In this document: positions 10,609 to 22,504 of the stretch, one piece after another | Numbering within the stretch: the first letter of the stretch is position 1 | How the letters are laid out: each line of letters opens with the position of its first letter | Assembly (NCBI GenBank): GCA_037974335.1 | Contig: CM075724.1 | Span: 72,162,850-72,226,849 of the forward strand | From: Prionace glauca | Taxonomy: Eukaryota > Chordata > Chondrichthyes > Carcharhiniformes > Carcharhinidae | DNA: 64,000 bases | Reading direction: 5' to 3' | Notes under the pieces: model-generated | What the model saw: the letters and a program-made list of their open reading frames with translations, nothing else | What the model was told of the DNA's origin: nothing | Database searches by the model: none | Position numbers and translations under genes: made by a program

Positions 10609-11394
10609 AACAGTGATTGCCTTCCGTTCAGGTTCGTTCGCTCTCACTCTGCATTTACCACCCTAAATTCCTCCAACTCTTGAATGTTCTTAAATCTTTC
10701 AAGGGCGCTATGAACTTAATTGCTGAGGAAAGCATTTGATCATCTGCCCTAATTTTACCAACCATGCAACTCAACTGTGAGACATCCTGAGGTATATCAA
10801 CATGGTAACAGCAAAGCATTGATCGTGATATCTGAACTTTCAATGTTGTACATACCAAAATTAGTATTTCTTCCGCAAACTATTGCATAGTAGACCAAAC
10901 ACTAACTTTGCATGAGTAATTTATTGCCAAATTGTTCTCAGATCCGAGAAACTGGCAAAGGTATCAGCAGTTTTCAAATTTGTGCTGTTTATTATTATAG
11001 CAGTTGGATAAACAAAGATTTTGCCGATGGTTGGGAATGTATCTCTACAATTATAAGTCTACTGCAAGCCTGCATTTGTCAACCCCTTCTGAAAAGCTGT
11101 GATCCTTTAATACATTCTTACAGTGTGACAGGAGGGCACAGGAATGCACTAAACAGCAATTCCCATATCATCATTTGTGTTAATAGGTGAAAATTTCATT
11201 CGGCTCAGCTTAAAGAGATCACCATCTATTCAGAATTTGGCGTATTTTTCATTTAAAAAATCACATTAGATGGCACAGAAGGCATGGCAAAAACGAATGT
11301 ACTGAAGGAGACAGGGGCTATGGCAGGCCTTGCTACATGCTACCTGTTGCATAAAGGAGAAATACGGAAACGTAGAATATTGGAATATAATTAG
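10609..11394. other. No gene or clear repeat seen
   Basis: Unique-looking AT-rich sequence. The open frames at 10655-10858 (minus) and 10912-11190 (plus) have no recognisable motif. Confidence 0.35.
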
Positions 11395-12330
11395 GGCATT
11401 CGGCTCTTCGAGCATGCTCCGTTTTCAAATGACCATGGCAAATTAGCTAACTCAATAGCCTGATATCACTTCCCATCAAACACCCGCCTGACCCACCCCA
11501 TCTCCAAAACACATCTTTTGATTCCCGTCGCCCCAAGACTTGTACCTAACTCCTTCTTGATAACATGCAATGATTTGACTTTAACGGCTTCCTCAGATTT
11601 AGTACTCTTTTGCTGAATACATGTCCACTCAGCTCTGTCCTAAAAGGTTTACTTTGTATTCTTAGACTATGATCCTTCATTACGTATTCCTTCATCATCG
11701 TGAACATTCTTCCTGCATCTACCGTGTCTGTTTCTGATAGAATTTTGTAGCGTTCTCTGAGATTCCCATTCCTTCTTCTGAACTCAAGCAGACATAGTCC
11801 TTACCGACTTAATCTGTCCCCATTTTACAGTCCCGCTATCGAAGAACAAGTCTGATAAACCATCGCGGCACTCCCTCAGAAGCAATATCATTCTTTTTTC
11901 AGATGAGCAGACCAGAACTGCGCACAATATTCAATGCGTGACTTGACCAAGGCCCTGTGTAATGGGCGCAAGACATCTCTCTCCTGTACTCGAATCCTCT
12001 CTCTCTGAAGGCTAATTTACATTCTTTACAGTCTACTGTACCTACATCCTTACCTTCAGCCACTGGCGCGCGAGGTCGCTCTATGCGCATTCCTTGTCTC
12101 AAATGTAACCATTCATATAATAGTCTGCCTTGCTGATTGTGCTACCAAAGTAGATAGCCTCACATCATCCACATTATAACGCATCCGTCATGCATTTGCC
12201 TTCTCACTCAGCTTGTCCAAATCACTTAAGCGCAACTCTGCATTCTCTTGGCAGTCCACCCTTTAATTCCGCTTCGTCTTCTGTGATAAATTGGAGAAAT
12301 TGCATTTAATCTCTTCTTCTAAATCATTGA
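11395..12330 (-). mobile_element. Degenerate CR1/L2-type LINE copy
   Basis: The plus strand shows GGGCATTCGGCTCTTCGAG at the LINE 3' border. CAGACCAGAACTGCGCACAATATTC near 11915-11935 is the complement of the conserved E-Y-C-A-Q-F-W region. The order fits the RT C-terminal half plus 3' UTR on the minus strand. No frame survives. Confidence 0.65.
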
Positions 12331-13863
12331 TATAATATACGCACACATTTGAACAGTTTGCCAGGATTTTCAATTCTTTCCAAAATACCTCTATGGGGTA
12401 TACCCTCCTTTCTCCTGCCTGAGCAATATGGTCTACCCACTACGGATACAATAGCAACGGGAAGGTTTACGCAGGAGATGTATTCGGTATATCATGGGAA
12501 TTACATTTCCCACACACTAAAGTACTTCAAAAAGCGGATATGTATGTGTTTTGAGCAATTTTCATCAGGAATCAGTCCAGTCAAAGTGAACAGTTAGTCT
12601 GGATAACTGGTGATAAAATCCCTTGGGCGACCAAGTATTCGCAATATTAACTTCCGTCCTACCTGCAAAGTGGGCCGGCACCAAAATTCGACGTCTTATT
12701 TATGATGAATCTCACCAAATATGACATGATCTGCACGCTTGGCGAAAAGTGCGCGAGGAAGTACTTCCTGGCAAGTAATCTTCTTAGATTACTTGTCTCC
12801 TTCCAACAGCAAATAATTCACCAAATTAAGGACATGGCGCTATCTGAAGAAAGATGTAATTAGTGGGACAAAAACTGTAGTGGAGACCACTTACGTAATA
12901 CTGCGAGAAATACAATTGTGACTTTCTGTAACATAACGACAATTAACGCACACAAGAGCTGAACCAGTTTCGTTTCCTCTGTGGTCAGTAGCTTGGACCC
13001 AATCATTCAAAATCACTCAGATGTTTTACTTTCTTCAAAGCAGTTAAAAAAGATTCTTCCGTTTTTTTAACGTTATTGCAGTCAGATATTTTTACAAAGT
13101 CATTGACCTACTTTTGATATTTTTACCATTTGCAGAAAGGGCAGCGACGGAGTTGAGAGCTAGAATGGTAATATGAATGTTCACAAAGATTAATACATAG
13201 CAAGATTTACTGTCTAAATCTGAAGTGCAAATTGACAAAATGATGATTTTATGAAGAGTCAGAATGTAGCCACAATCGTTATGTTCGCTGAAGTAGTTAG
13301 ATCAGAATTTTATGCACTTTTATTACAATCTATTTTACATGGTGAATTCTGTATAGGTTTCTAACTATCGACATTGTCGCTGTTAGCCGCCTAATATCTG
13401 TGCCTCACTGGTTCTTACCTTGCTCTACTTTCTGACATAGGGTGAAACAAGGCCCTTCATTATTATGTAACATTATTTCAATAAATGTTTAAGATTTCAC
13501 AATTTATAAATATAGTGATGTCTTCATCATCTGGAGTGCATATTTGTGATTATCTATTCATGATCGTACTGCAGTCGCGAGGCTTCATTCAATGTAGTTT
13601 TTTTTTGTAAATGGGTTACAAGAAGTGAATAAGCTTACACGAACTCATAGTGACCCACGATTTGCAAAGGCCACGTATCATTTCCCAAACACCAGCACGC
13701 TATCGTTCTTGAATTGCTATTCAGCAGTTGCCTTACTGTGTAGTTCGTTACAGGAACATCTCCGTATTGATTATAACTTTTTTTTAAAATCTAAGTTGAG
13801 TTCTCAATTTATTCTTATCAATTCAAATCTAGTAGTTGCAAACATAACGGACACGTCAACTTA
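12331..13863. other. No gene or clear repeat seen
   Basis: AT-rich sequence. Open frames at 12349-12597 and 13625-13870 have no recognisable motif. Confidence 0.35.
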
Positions 13864-13980
13864 TCAATAATTAATGGGATTGAAGGTTATAGATAGGCCT
13901 GGTAGGTAGGGATATGATCGGCGCAACTTCTGGGCCGAAGGGCCTCTTTGTGCTGTAGTGTTCTATGTTCTATGTTCTAA
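13864..13980 (+). mobile_element. LINE-B-type 3' end fragment
   Basis: TAATGGGATTGAAGGTTATAG followed by GATCGGCGCAACTTC, GGGCCGAAGGGCC, TTTGTGCTGTAGTG and three TTCTATG-type units matches the last 115 bases of LINE-B. Only the 3' UTR is present. Confidence 0.8.
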
Positions 13981-14436
13981 CTTACATTGTCCCTCGTAAT
14001 GTTGCTTTGCACTTTTCCAGTGCGATCACCTGCTGTTTGTAATGAGCTGACGAATAAAATAACTAGAGCTCTAAATTTGGAATACTCAGTGCTTCATCAA
14101 TTCTACAATAGCTTCCTTTCTTTTCAGCACTAAACACAATTATTTCTCATGTCTCCTGAACAATTTGCTTCTTCCTTTAAGGGGTTGTTCATATGTTATC
14201 CAAGACCCAAATATCCCTCAATATTTGTTAGTCATGGAAACAATGTGTGTCCCCAAGCCTTGCTTGCCCCCACAATCCTCCGTTTGATTTGCAGAGCAGA
14301 ACTTTACATGTTCCGGACAGTAGTCCTTTTTGGCGTGGATATCCATCTAAGTATCTACCCGTCCATCCCAAATTGACCCTCTAATTCTATGGCTGGGCGG
14401 AGGCCAAAATCGCCATGTAAAAATGACCATTTAAAA
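13981..14436. other. No gene seen
   Basis: Unassigned sequence between a LINE 3' end and the CpG-rich patch. The open frame at 14149-14376 has no recognisable motif. Confidence 0.35.
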
Positions 14437-15010
14437 TCAATAATCCGTCTTATGAAGCCGACCAATCCTAACAATACACTGACCGCCCCGTAAAGCGTTA
14501 ACCTCAGTGAATAAAGGGAGGGAAGAAAGGGATTGCCATTCTTCTGTAGCCGGCTTTTGCTTACAGCGGGTCAGCGCCTTTAGATTGATCAACAACTTCC
14601 TTTGTACCGCTCCTTTTCTTACCCCCTTCCCCCCACCTCTAATCCCACGCCACCAACCCAAACCCATGCCCTCTCCCCCTCTCCCCTCCCCTCCACCGCT
14701 CCGCCCCCGAACGCCAAACATTGTCCTTAACCTGAAGACAGGAGTCCTCGGCTTCTGGCTGTTTTTCTCAGTTAAGGTGACGGCAACTGCCATTACCCCA
14801 TCCGTGGCGCTGCCAGGGCTGGCTGAACTGCCGGTCCATTGGATTAGTAAGTTGCTGCAGAGGGCGGGCGCAAAGATGCATTTGGCCTTCGTTAATAAAT
14901 CTTCTGGTTCTTTACTCATGACTGATTTTTCGGCGTGTTGTCACTCCGCTTCATGCCGACAAGGATTGTGGGAAGCGCGAGGAATGGGCACGTGCCTTCT
15001 GCCCACATAG
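14437..15010 (-). promoter_or_regulatory. CpG-rich patch, possible promoter with a first exon on the minus strand
   Basis: CpG density is much higher than in the surrounding AT-rich sequence. On the minus strand, GCGCTTCCCACAATCCTTG (about 14964-14982) resembles the TTCCCAnAATnC core bound by ZNF143-type factors. A 160-codon open frame (14919-14437) starts downstream with MSKEPEDLLTKAKCIF. Its middle and end turn into glycine/arginine low complexity, and CTTCAG|GTTAAGG near 14728 could be a splice donor before that part. I do not recognise the protein. The low-complexity stretch may make the open frame accidental. Confidence 0.3.
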
Positions 15011-15205
15011 CAATCGGGCACCGTTTGGAATTGGGCTCTCTTTATCCATTGCACAGACGTATTGGCATCATGTGCAACATTCATATATATATTTCCTTTT
15101 TTTAAAGTGCAAATAATTGTTGCGTAAGTCGGTAAGGAAACGAGCTCGTATAAGCCCTGTGGAACCCCTATTGAAATAACAATTCAGTCAAAACAAAATA
15201 TCTTG

Positions 15206-15752
15206 TCAACCTTTAGTTATTTTCAGTAAGGGCATAGTGTCTCCCATTCCGCTGGGATTCAATGGTCTTTTGCTTGTCTTGCCAGTCAAATGTTTCTTGA
15301 CATTTAAGACGACCATATCAAATTCACTAATCTCTTCCAACTGTTGTTTAACTTCCTCGAAAAATTCAAGCAATGTCGTCAAAGGCACATTTATCTCAAT
15401 CATCCCTCTGGTGTCATTCGAAAACACAATGAGTAACGCGCCACAAAATGACTAATTTAGTTGCCAGAAACCTGGATGACACAGACGGGTGTGTCATTGC
15501 TGCCGCGAATGCTCTTTTTAACCAAACTACAATGATAGAGGTACCATGTTCCTTCTGAAAGACACCCAAGGCGACAGGGGATTGGAAAATGATGTGCGGA
15601 TCATGTGCTCCCTTCTCCATTGCTTCTGTTTGCAACCTTATAAATTTTATCCACAGCATCACATCATGGTTATCTGCGCAGCAAAAAAGAATTTCATGTA
15701 TTTCCATATCTCGTCCATCATCTGGAAAATTACACCACAGTTACCATATGGC
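15206..15752 (-). pseudogene. Unidentified open stretch, possible decaying host exon
   Basis: On the minus strand an acceptor-like TAATTTTCCAG is followed by about 100 open codons beginning DDGRDMEIHEILFCCADN and including AFAAAMTHPSVSSRF. A second open frame of 73 codons (15427-15206) overlaps in another frame and includes LLEFFEEVKQQLEEISEFD, an amphipathic helix-like run. The D-x-x-L-W-I-K-F-I-R-L-Q string resembles the last helix of a PH domain, but I cannot assign a family. The frame change between the two would mean decay if they belong together. It could equally be an unknown repeat. Confidence 0.25.
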
Positions 15753-15862
15753 AGTGAGTCTAGATTTTATATTGCTTGCACGATTTGAAATGTTTTTTTC
15801 ACAACGCAGGGCCTGGCAAATATATTAAAAACAGCCGGTCATTGTGGGTCATTATTGTAGAT

Positions 15863-15972
15863 ATTTATTCCACAATCTGATGAGGCGGAGTACAGGAAAG
15901 AGATAGCAAATCTGATTAATTTGTACGACAACAATAATCTCTCCCTCTATGCCAATAAAAGGAGGGAGATCG
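15863..15972 (+). mobile_element. Short LINE reverse-transcriptase fragment
   Basis: The plus strand gives DEAEYRKEIANLINLYDNNN followed by LSLYANKRREIVY. This matches the stretch after the RT active site in fish LINEs (E-x-x-Y-R-x-E-I-x-x-L-x-x-W-C-x-x-N-N-L-x-L-N-x-x-K-T-K-E). Both borders are lost. Confidence 0.6.
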
Positions 15973-16115
15973 TCTACATTGTTTCAGCTTGTGTACTGCT
16001 TGCACCTGCTTCTGCTCAGTATAGAACAACATTACCTTTTCGAACAAAATCATGAAATTTCACAACTCTTAGCATTTTAGAAGTTTTTTTAATAATTTTA
16101 CAATCACTCATTACA
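15973..16115. repeat. Copy of a dispersed repeat also found at 24479 and 25321
   Basis: GTTTCAGCTTGTGTACTGCTTGCA and the following 120 bases align with 24479-24620 and 25321-25460. The other two copies sit beside a fossil Ty3/gypsy element, so this may be a piece of the same family's terminal repeat. Confidence 0.5.
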
Positions 16116-17337
16116 CAGCAGTTCAGTACCCCTGTGGACTGGTACTTATTGCACCTGGGGAGAGAATATTCTTTAGGGGAGCAATGTCTTCCTTCTAACT
16201 TCCCTCCAGATGAACAGCAAAGTCACTGGCTTTTCAGCGCCCTCTGAAGTGACGCAGAAATTCATTCAGGGTATTACGTTCTGGACAATAAATCACTGTT
16301 TCCTCAGTGATTTCGTGAAGCCAGGCAAAAAATAGAGAGAAAAAAACAAATGTCATGCATATATGAGTATATATAAAAAAGTGGATATTTGCATCGTTAA
16401 TTTTCAGGAACGAATGGAAAAGCGTCAGTATGGGCTAGCCTGTTTAAGGAACATCTACCTCAAACACACACCGTCCTGTTTCTGAGTTAATTTTAAGATT
16501 CCCGTTAGTATACAGGGCCTTCTGGATCATGGAAACTTAAATTACTGCGCCCTGTCGGAATCTCCGTATACCCCCATGATGCCGTAGCCCAACTCTTGCA
16601 CGTGAATCAGCTGTTCAACCTCAATCTGAGGTTGAGAGGAGAGAAAAAAAAATGTCAGGCTAAAAGTGCCAGTACCTAAAGCCGTATCCAACAGGCATTT
16701 TCACATTCATGAGTTGGATAGGTCAGTTTAATCTTAGAAGTCGCGGAGCCTTGGTAGTGCGAATCTTCGTAACGTCAATTTAAGTGTTTTCGCAGCACCA
16801 GGATAACTTTTCCCAAATTGGATATTCGGCCTTGTATTGTGTAGTAACTGCAAGCTAGATTAGTAAGCATCTGAACAAGATTTGGCCGAGCAGCCTATAC
16901 TCTGGAAATCCTGTATGGATGTCCTTGGATATGAAACAAATTTTCCAAAAAGCACAGCCAACTTCCATTGCGCAAGAATTTATCACTGCTGCTGGCTATT
17001 GTTTCAATTTTGCCTGAGTTCCTGAGGGAATGCTACCTTGATACTGCGAACTGATAGATGCATCTCACCTCTTGTTTGCAGCTCCCTTGTTTGAATTAAA
17101 GCTATAATATGTTCGGAAAAGAGTGCCCCGAGTCGGATCCAGAATGCCCATTGCCAAGCAGTGCGTTTGTGTGTAAGTACTATTAATACAGTTCAGCTGA
17201 TGTTTATTGCTATGCTGAATGATGCCTTCCGGGACAGTGTTGCTGGAATCAGCCTCAAGTGCAGAGTGGATGGGAAACTCTTCAACCTGAGGAGAGCTCA
17301 AGCTATTACGAAAGTGAAGGAGTGAAAGCTTGTGAGT
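16116..17337. other. No gene or clear repeat seen
   Basis: Mostly AT-rich sequence. The open frame on the minus strand at 17065-17301 shows no recognisable motif. Confidence 0.35.
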
Positions 17338-18600
17338 TTATAGAACATAGAACATAGAACATGACTTTGGTCACTTTCTTTGAGAAAGTGACCAAAGAGG
17401 TGGATAGGGGTAAGGCAGTTGATGTGGTGTATATGGATTTTAGCAAGGCGTTTGATAAGGTTCACCATGGTAGGCTTCTGCAGAAAATGCAGATGTATGG
17501 GATTGGGGGTGATCTAGGTAATTGGATCAGGAATTGGCTAGCAGATAGGAGACAGAGAGTGGTGGTTGATGGGAAATATTCGTCATGGAGTTCGGTTACA
17601 AGTGGTGTGCCTCAGGGATCTGTTTTGGGGCCACTGCTGTTTGTAATTTTTATTAATGATCTGGATGAGGGTATAGTTGGGTGGATTAGTAAGTTTGCTG
17701 ATGACACCAAAGTCGGAGGTGTGGTAGATTGTGAGGAAGGGTGTCATAGTTTGCAGGATGACTTAGAAAGGTTGCAGAGCTGGGCTGAGAGGTGGCGAAT
17801 GGAGTTTAATGTGGAGAAGTGTGAGGTAATTCATTTCGGTAGGAATAACAGATGTGTTGAGTATAGGGCTAACGGGAGGACTTTGAATAGTGTGGAGGAG
17901 CAGAGGGATCTAGGTGTATGTGTACATAGATCCCTGAAAGTTGGGAATCAAGTAGATAAAGTTGTTAAGAAGGCATACGGAGTTTTGGCATTTATTGGTA
18001 GGGGGATTGAATTTAGGAGCCGTAGCGTCATGATGCAACTGTACACATCTCTGGTGCGGCCGCACTTGGAGTTTTGTGTGCAGTTCTGGTCCCCACATTA
18101 CAAGAAGGATGTAGAGGCTTTGGAGAGGGTGCAGAGGAGGTTTACCAGGATGTTGCCTGGTATGGAGGGGAGATCCTATGAGGAGAGATTGAGTGATTTG
18201 GGGTTGTTTTCGCTGGAAAGAAGGCGGCTAAGAGGGGATCTCATTGAAACATATAAGATGATTAGAGGTTTAGACAGGGTAGATAGTGATAGCCTTTTTC
18301 CTAGGATGGAGAAAGCTAACACGAGGGGGCACGATTTTAAATTAAGGGGGGGTAGTTATAGGACAGATGTCAGGGGTAGGTTCTTTACCCAGAGGGTGGT
18401 GAGGGACTGGAATGCCCTGCCAGCTGCAGTTGTAAACGCACCTAGTTTGGGGGCGTTTAAAAGATCTGTGGATAGGTTTATGGATGAAAAGGGATTGGTT
18501 TAGGCTAGTGGGTCATTGTTTTGTAACTGGTCGGCGCAACATCGTGGGCCGAAGGGCCTGTTCTGCGCTGTAATGTTCTATGTTCTATGTTCTATGTTCT
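17338..18600 (+). mobile_element. LINE-A (CR1-type) 3' half with a foldback at its 5' end
   Basis: From about 17374 the copy carries an undisturbed frame to 18503 (about 375 codons). It runs from the [20 protein letters not shown] region through [22 protein letters not shown] and QRRFTRMLPG to FMDEKGLV. The 3' UTR with GGCCGAAGGGCC and the TTCTATG tail ends at 18600. The 5' border is odd. An inverted tail (three TAGAACA-type units, 17340-17362) and a 15-bp perfect hairpin (17365-17379 with 17383-17397) precede the LINE. It is truncated upstream of the RT core and lacks the endonuclease. Confidence 0.9.
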
Positions 18601-19935
18601 ATTACAGCACAAACAGGCCCTTCGGCCCTCGAGTTGCGCCGATCACATCAACCCCACCAATCTATAGACCTATCAATAACCCCCAATCCCATTAAACCCC
18701 ATATACTCATCCAGAAGTCTTTTAAAAGACCCCAGCGAGTTCGCCTCCACCACCGATGACGGCAGCCGATTCCATTCACTCACCACCCTCTGAGTGAAAA
18801 ACCTACCTCTAACATCACCTCTGTACCTCCCTCCCCGCACCTTAAATCTGTGTCCTCTCGTAGCGACCATTTCAACCCGGGGAAATAGCCTCTGAGAGTC
18901 CACCCTATCTATTCCTCTCAACATTTTATAAACCTCTATCAGGTCGCCTCTCAACCTTCGCCTCTCTAGGGAAAAGAGTCCCAGCTCCCTCAACCTATCT
19001 TCATAAGGCATGCCTCCCAGTCCAGGCAACATCCTTGTAAATCTCCTCTGCACCCTTTCAATAGCTTCTACGTCTTTCCTATAGTGAGGCGACCAGAACT
19101 GCGCACATTACTCCAAATGAGGCCTGACGAGGGTCCTGTAAAGTTGCAGCATTACCTCCCGACTCCTAAACTCAATCCCTCGATTAATGAAGGCCAGTAC
19201 ACCATACGCCTTCTTGACCACCTCCTCCACCTGCGAGGCCGATTTAAGAGTCCTGTGGACCCGGACCCCGAGATCCTTCTGCTCTTCAACGCTACTAAGA
19301 CTCCTGCCCTTGATAGTGTACTCATTCATCCCGTTGGTTCTGCCGAAATGGACGACTACACATTTATCCGCGTTGACGTCCATCTGCCACTTCTCCGCCC
19401 ATTCCTGCATCCTATCTATGTCCTGCTGCAACTTTTGACATCCTTCCAGACCATCCACAACACCACCGACCTTACTGTCATCAGCGAACTTGCTAACCCA
19501 TCCCTCCACTTCCTCATCCAGGTCATTTATGAAAATGACAAACAGCAAGGGTCCCAGAACAGATCCCTGGGGCACCCCACTGGTGACTGACCTCCATTCC
19601 GAAAAAGACCCATCCACAACCACTCTCTGCCTTCTGCAGGCAAGCCAGTTCTGGATCCACAAGGCCAAAGGCCCTTGGATCCCATGCCCTCTCACCTTCT
19701 CAAGAAGTCTTGCATCGGGGACCTTATCAAACGCCTTGCTGAAGTCCATGTACACTACGTCCACGGCACTTCCTTCGTCAATGTGTTCAGTCACATTATC
19801 GAAGAACTCAACCAGGCTCGTAAGGCACGACCTGCCCTTGACAAATCCATGCTGACTGTTCCTGATCATGTCAAAGCTCTCCAAATGCTCGTAAATCTTG
19901 TCCCTCAGAAGCCTCTCCATCAGCTTACCATCAAA
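18601..19935 (-). mobile_element. LINE-B (CR1-type), 5'-truncated, in array unit 1
   Basis: On the minus strand the RT reads from [16 protein letters not shown] through [13 protein letters not shown] and SKFADDSK (canonical SKFADDTK in other copies) to FNGIGGY. The frame is split near 19108 and 19053 by a TAA in place of the codon for E in the H-L-E-Y-C-A-Q-F-W region. The LINE's 5' break joins a PLE tail at 19933. Confidence 0.9.
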
Positions 19936-20016
19936 TAAATCGGTTGGACTAAAACCTGGTGTTGTCAGACTTTTTACTGTGTTTACCCCAGTCCAACGCC
20001 GGCACATCCACATATT
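19933..20016 (+). mobile_element. PLE terminal fragment in array unit 1
   Basis: ATCAAATAAATCGGTTGGAC, the AAACCTGGTGTTGTCAGAC region, TTTTTACTGTGTTTACCCCAG and CCAACGCCGGCACATCC match the last 85 bases of the PLEs at 8.3 and 44.7 kb. There is no coding content. Confidence 0.8.
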
Positions 20017-20960
20017 GGCTCAAAGCCAGAGATGCAAGTCAGTATGGACAAATTTTCCAAATGTTGTGACAACTTTGGACTCACCTTCAACATTAAAAAA
20101 AACAAAGCAATGCACCATACACAGAACCCATAATCACAATCAAAGGGCAGAAACTACCGACAGTCGACCAGTTCACTTATCTTGGCAGCACCCTCTCTCA
20201 AGCAGTGACTATTGAAACAGAAGTTAACTGCAGAATAGCAAAGGCAAGTTCTGCTTTCGGCAGTCTGTGTTCCACTGTATGGGAACGTCCCGGAATCAGA
20301 CCAGCATCAAAACTGAAGGTCTAGAGTTCCGTGGCACACACTATCATGTACGCCTGTGAAACGTGGACTGTGTATCGAAGGCATGCAAGACAGCTCTGTC
20401 ATTTCCACATGATTGTCTTCGCAGAATATTAGACATCAGATGACAAGACAAAGTACCAGACACAAGTTATGTTTAGAGCAAGTCTACCATCAGTCCACAC
20501 ACTGCTGATGACAGAGCAGACCCAGTGGACAGATCATGTTATCCATATGCCAGACCAGCGCATAACCAAGCCGTTCATTTTTGGGGAACTCTCTGCTGGA
20601 AGATGCTCCCATGGAGGGCAGAAGAAACGTTACAAAGACACGCTCAAGGCCTCCCTGAAGTCACTTGACGTAGACATGACCACCTGGGAAACACTGGCTC
20701 AAAACCGCCCTACCTGATGCTGTCTCATCCACTACGGCTATCAAGCTTACAAAGTAAGGTGCATTGCTGAAGCACAAGTTAAGCGCGAGCTGTGCAAGTC
20801 CAGAGCCACCAGTGCAACAACTGTAGTGCCTACACAAGTCTGTCCAATATGCGGCAGGACGTTCAATGCCCGAATTGGCCTGATCAGTTATCTTCAGACA
20901 CATTGCATCCAGCCTCAAAATGACTAATTGTGTTGTGCTCCTCATCGATGACGATGGATG
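20017..20960 (+). mobile_element. ORF2 C-terminus of a different LINE, in array unit 1
   Basis: Broken plus-strand frames give QFTYLGSTLSQAVTIETEVN, RIAKASSAFGSL, ACETWTVYRRHARQL and GGQKKRYKDTLKASLKSL (last in the 20469-20717 frame). A C-terminal finger-like CPICGRTFNARIGLISYLQT follows at about 20840-20905, with Tyr where a His would be expected. This YLGS..CETWT..GGQ..RYKD order is typical of LINE ORF2 C-termini outside the CR1 group. The clade is not resolved. The copy has several stops and a simple-sequence tail. Confidence 0.65.
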
Positions 20961-21030
20961 AACAACAACCGTTGATAATACAATGGATACAATGGATAAT
21001 ACAATGGATAATACAATAACCTCAAATTCA
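20961..21030. repeat. Simple repeat ATGGATAATACA-like
   Basis: Imperfect 10-12 bp units (CAATGGATA, ATACAATGGATAATAC) follow the LINE C-terminal fragment and are probably its 3' tail. Confidence 0.6.
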
Positions 21031-21088
21031 GCTAAGTAATCATGCTGCAGGTGAAAACTAATCATAGAACATAGATAGAACATGGAAC

Positions 21089-22423
21089 ATTACAGCACAA
21101 ACAGGCCCTTCGGCCCTCGAGTTGCGCCGATCACATCAACCCCACCAATCTATAGACCTATCTATAACCCCCAATCCCATTAAACCCCATATACTCATCC
21201 AGAAGTCTTTTAAAAGACCCCAGCGAGTTCGCCTCCACCACCGATGACGGCAGCCGATTCCATTCACTCACCACCCTCTGAGTGAAAAACTTACCCCTAA
21301 CATCACCTCTGTACTTCCCTCCCCGCACCTTAAATCTGTGTCCTCTCGTAGCGATCATTTCAACCCAGGGAAATAGCCTCTGAGAGTTCACCCTATCTAT
21401 TCCTCTCAACATTTTATAAACCTCTATCAGGTCGCCTCTCAACCTTCGCCTCTCTAGGGAAAAGAGTCCCAGCTCCCTCAACCTATCTTCATAAGGCATG
21501 CCTCCCAGTCCAGGCAACATCCTTGTAAATCTCCTCTGCACCCTTTCAATAGCTTCTACGTCTTTCCTATAGTGAGGCGACCAGAACTGCGCACAGTACT
21601 CCAAATGAGGCCTGACGAGGGTCCTGTAAAGTTGCAGCATTACCTCCCGACTCCTAAACTCAATCCCTCGATTAATGAAGGCCAGTACACCATACGCCTT
21701 CTTGACCACCTCCTCCACCTGCGAGGCCGATTTAAGAGTCCTGTGGACCCGGACCCCGAGATCCTTCTGCTCTTCAACGCTACTAAGACTCCTGCCCTTG
21801 ATAGTGTACTCATTCATCCCGTTGGTTCTGCCGAAATGGACGACTACACATTTATCCGCGTTGACGTCCATCTGCCACTTCTCCGCCCATTCCTGCATCC
21901 TATCTATGTCCTGCTGCAACTTTTGACATCCTTCCAGACCATCCACAACACCACCGACCTTACTGTCATCAGCGAACTTGCTAACCCATCCCTCCACTTC
22001 CTCATCCAGGTCATTTATGAAAATGACAAACAGCAAGGGTCCCAGAACAGATCCCTGGGGCACCCCACTGGTGACTGACCTCCATTCCGAAAAAGACCCA
22101 TCCACAACCACTCTCTGCCTTCTGCAGGCAAGCCAGTTCTGGATCCACAAGGCCAAAGGCCCTTGGATCCCATGCCCTCTCACCTTCTCAAGAAGTCTTG
22201 CATCGGGGACCTTATCAAACGCCTTGCTGAAGTCCATGTACACTACGTCCACGGCACTTCCTTCGTCAATGTGTTCAGTCACATTATCGAAGAACTCAAC
22301 CAGGCTCGTAAGGCACGACCTGCCCTTGACAAATCCATGCTGACTGTTCCTGATCATGTCAAAGCTCTCCAAATGCTCGTAAATTTTGTCCCTCAGAAGC
22401 CTCTCCATCAGCTTACCATCAAA
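21089..22423 (-). mobile_element. LINE-B, 5'-truncated, in array unit 2
   Basis: Here the RT frame is open from the PLE junction to the end of ORF2 (22423 to 21158). It carries [59 protein letters not shown] and FNGIGGYR. The 447-codon open frame reported by simple translation starts inside the PLE tail (22501), so its first 26 residues are not LINE. Confidence 0.9.
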
Positions 22424-22504
22424 TAAATCGGTTGGACTAAAACCTGGTGTTGTCAGACTTTTTACTGTGTTTACCCCAGTCCAACGCCGGCACATCCACA
22501 TATT
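22421..22504 (+). mobile_element. PLE terminal fragment in array unit 2
   Basis: Same PLE tail as 19933-20016, displaced by 2,488 bp. Confidence 0.8.

Larger units (their letters stand above)
18601..21088. repeat. Tandem array unit 1 (2,488 bp)
   Basis: This is the first unit of a direct tandem array with period 2,488 bp. The unit consists of LINE-B (minus), a PLE tail, a LINE C-terminal fragment (plus) and an ATGGATAATACA-type simple repeat. A few base changes separate it from unit 2, most of them in the first 300 bases. Confidence 0.9.

Noticed and set aside
14507-15010. Plus-strand 167-codon frame over the CpG-rich patch
   Set aside because: Composition is proline/serine low complexity caused by C-rich runs, and no start context or domain supports it.
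19084-19590. Long plus-strand frame (168 codons), repeated at 21572-22078 and 41101-41607
   Set aside because: Antisense of the LINE-B reverse-transcriptase frame. It recurs only where LINE-B recurs and has no domain of its own.
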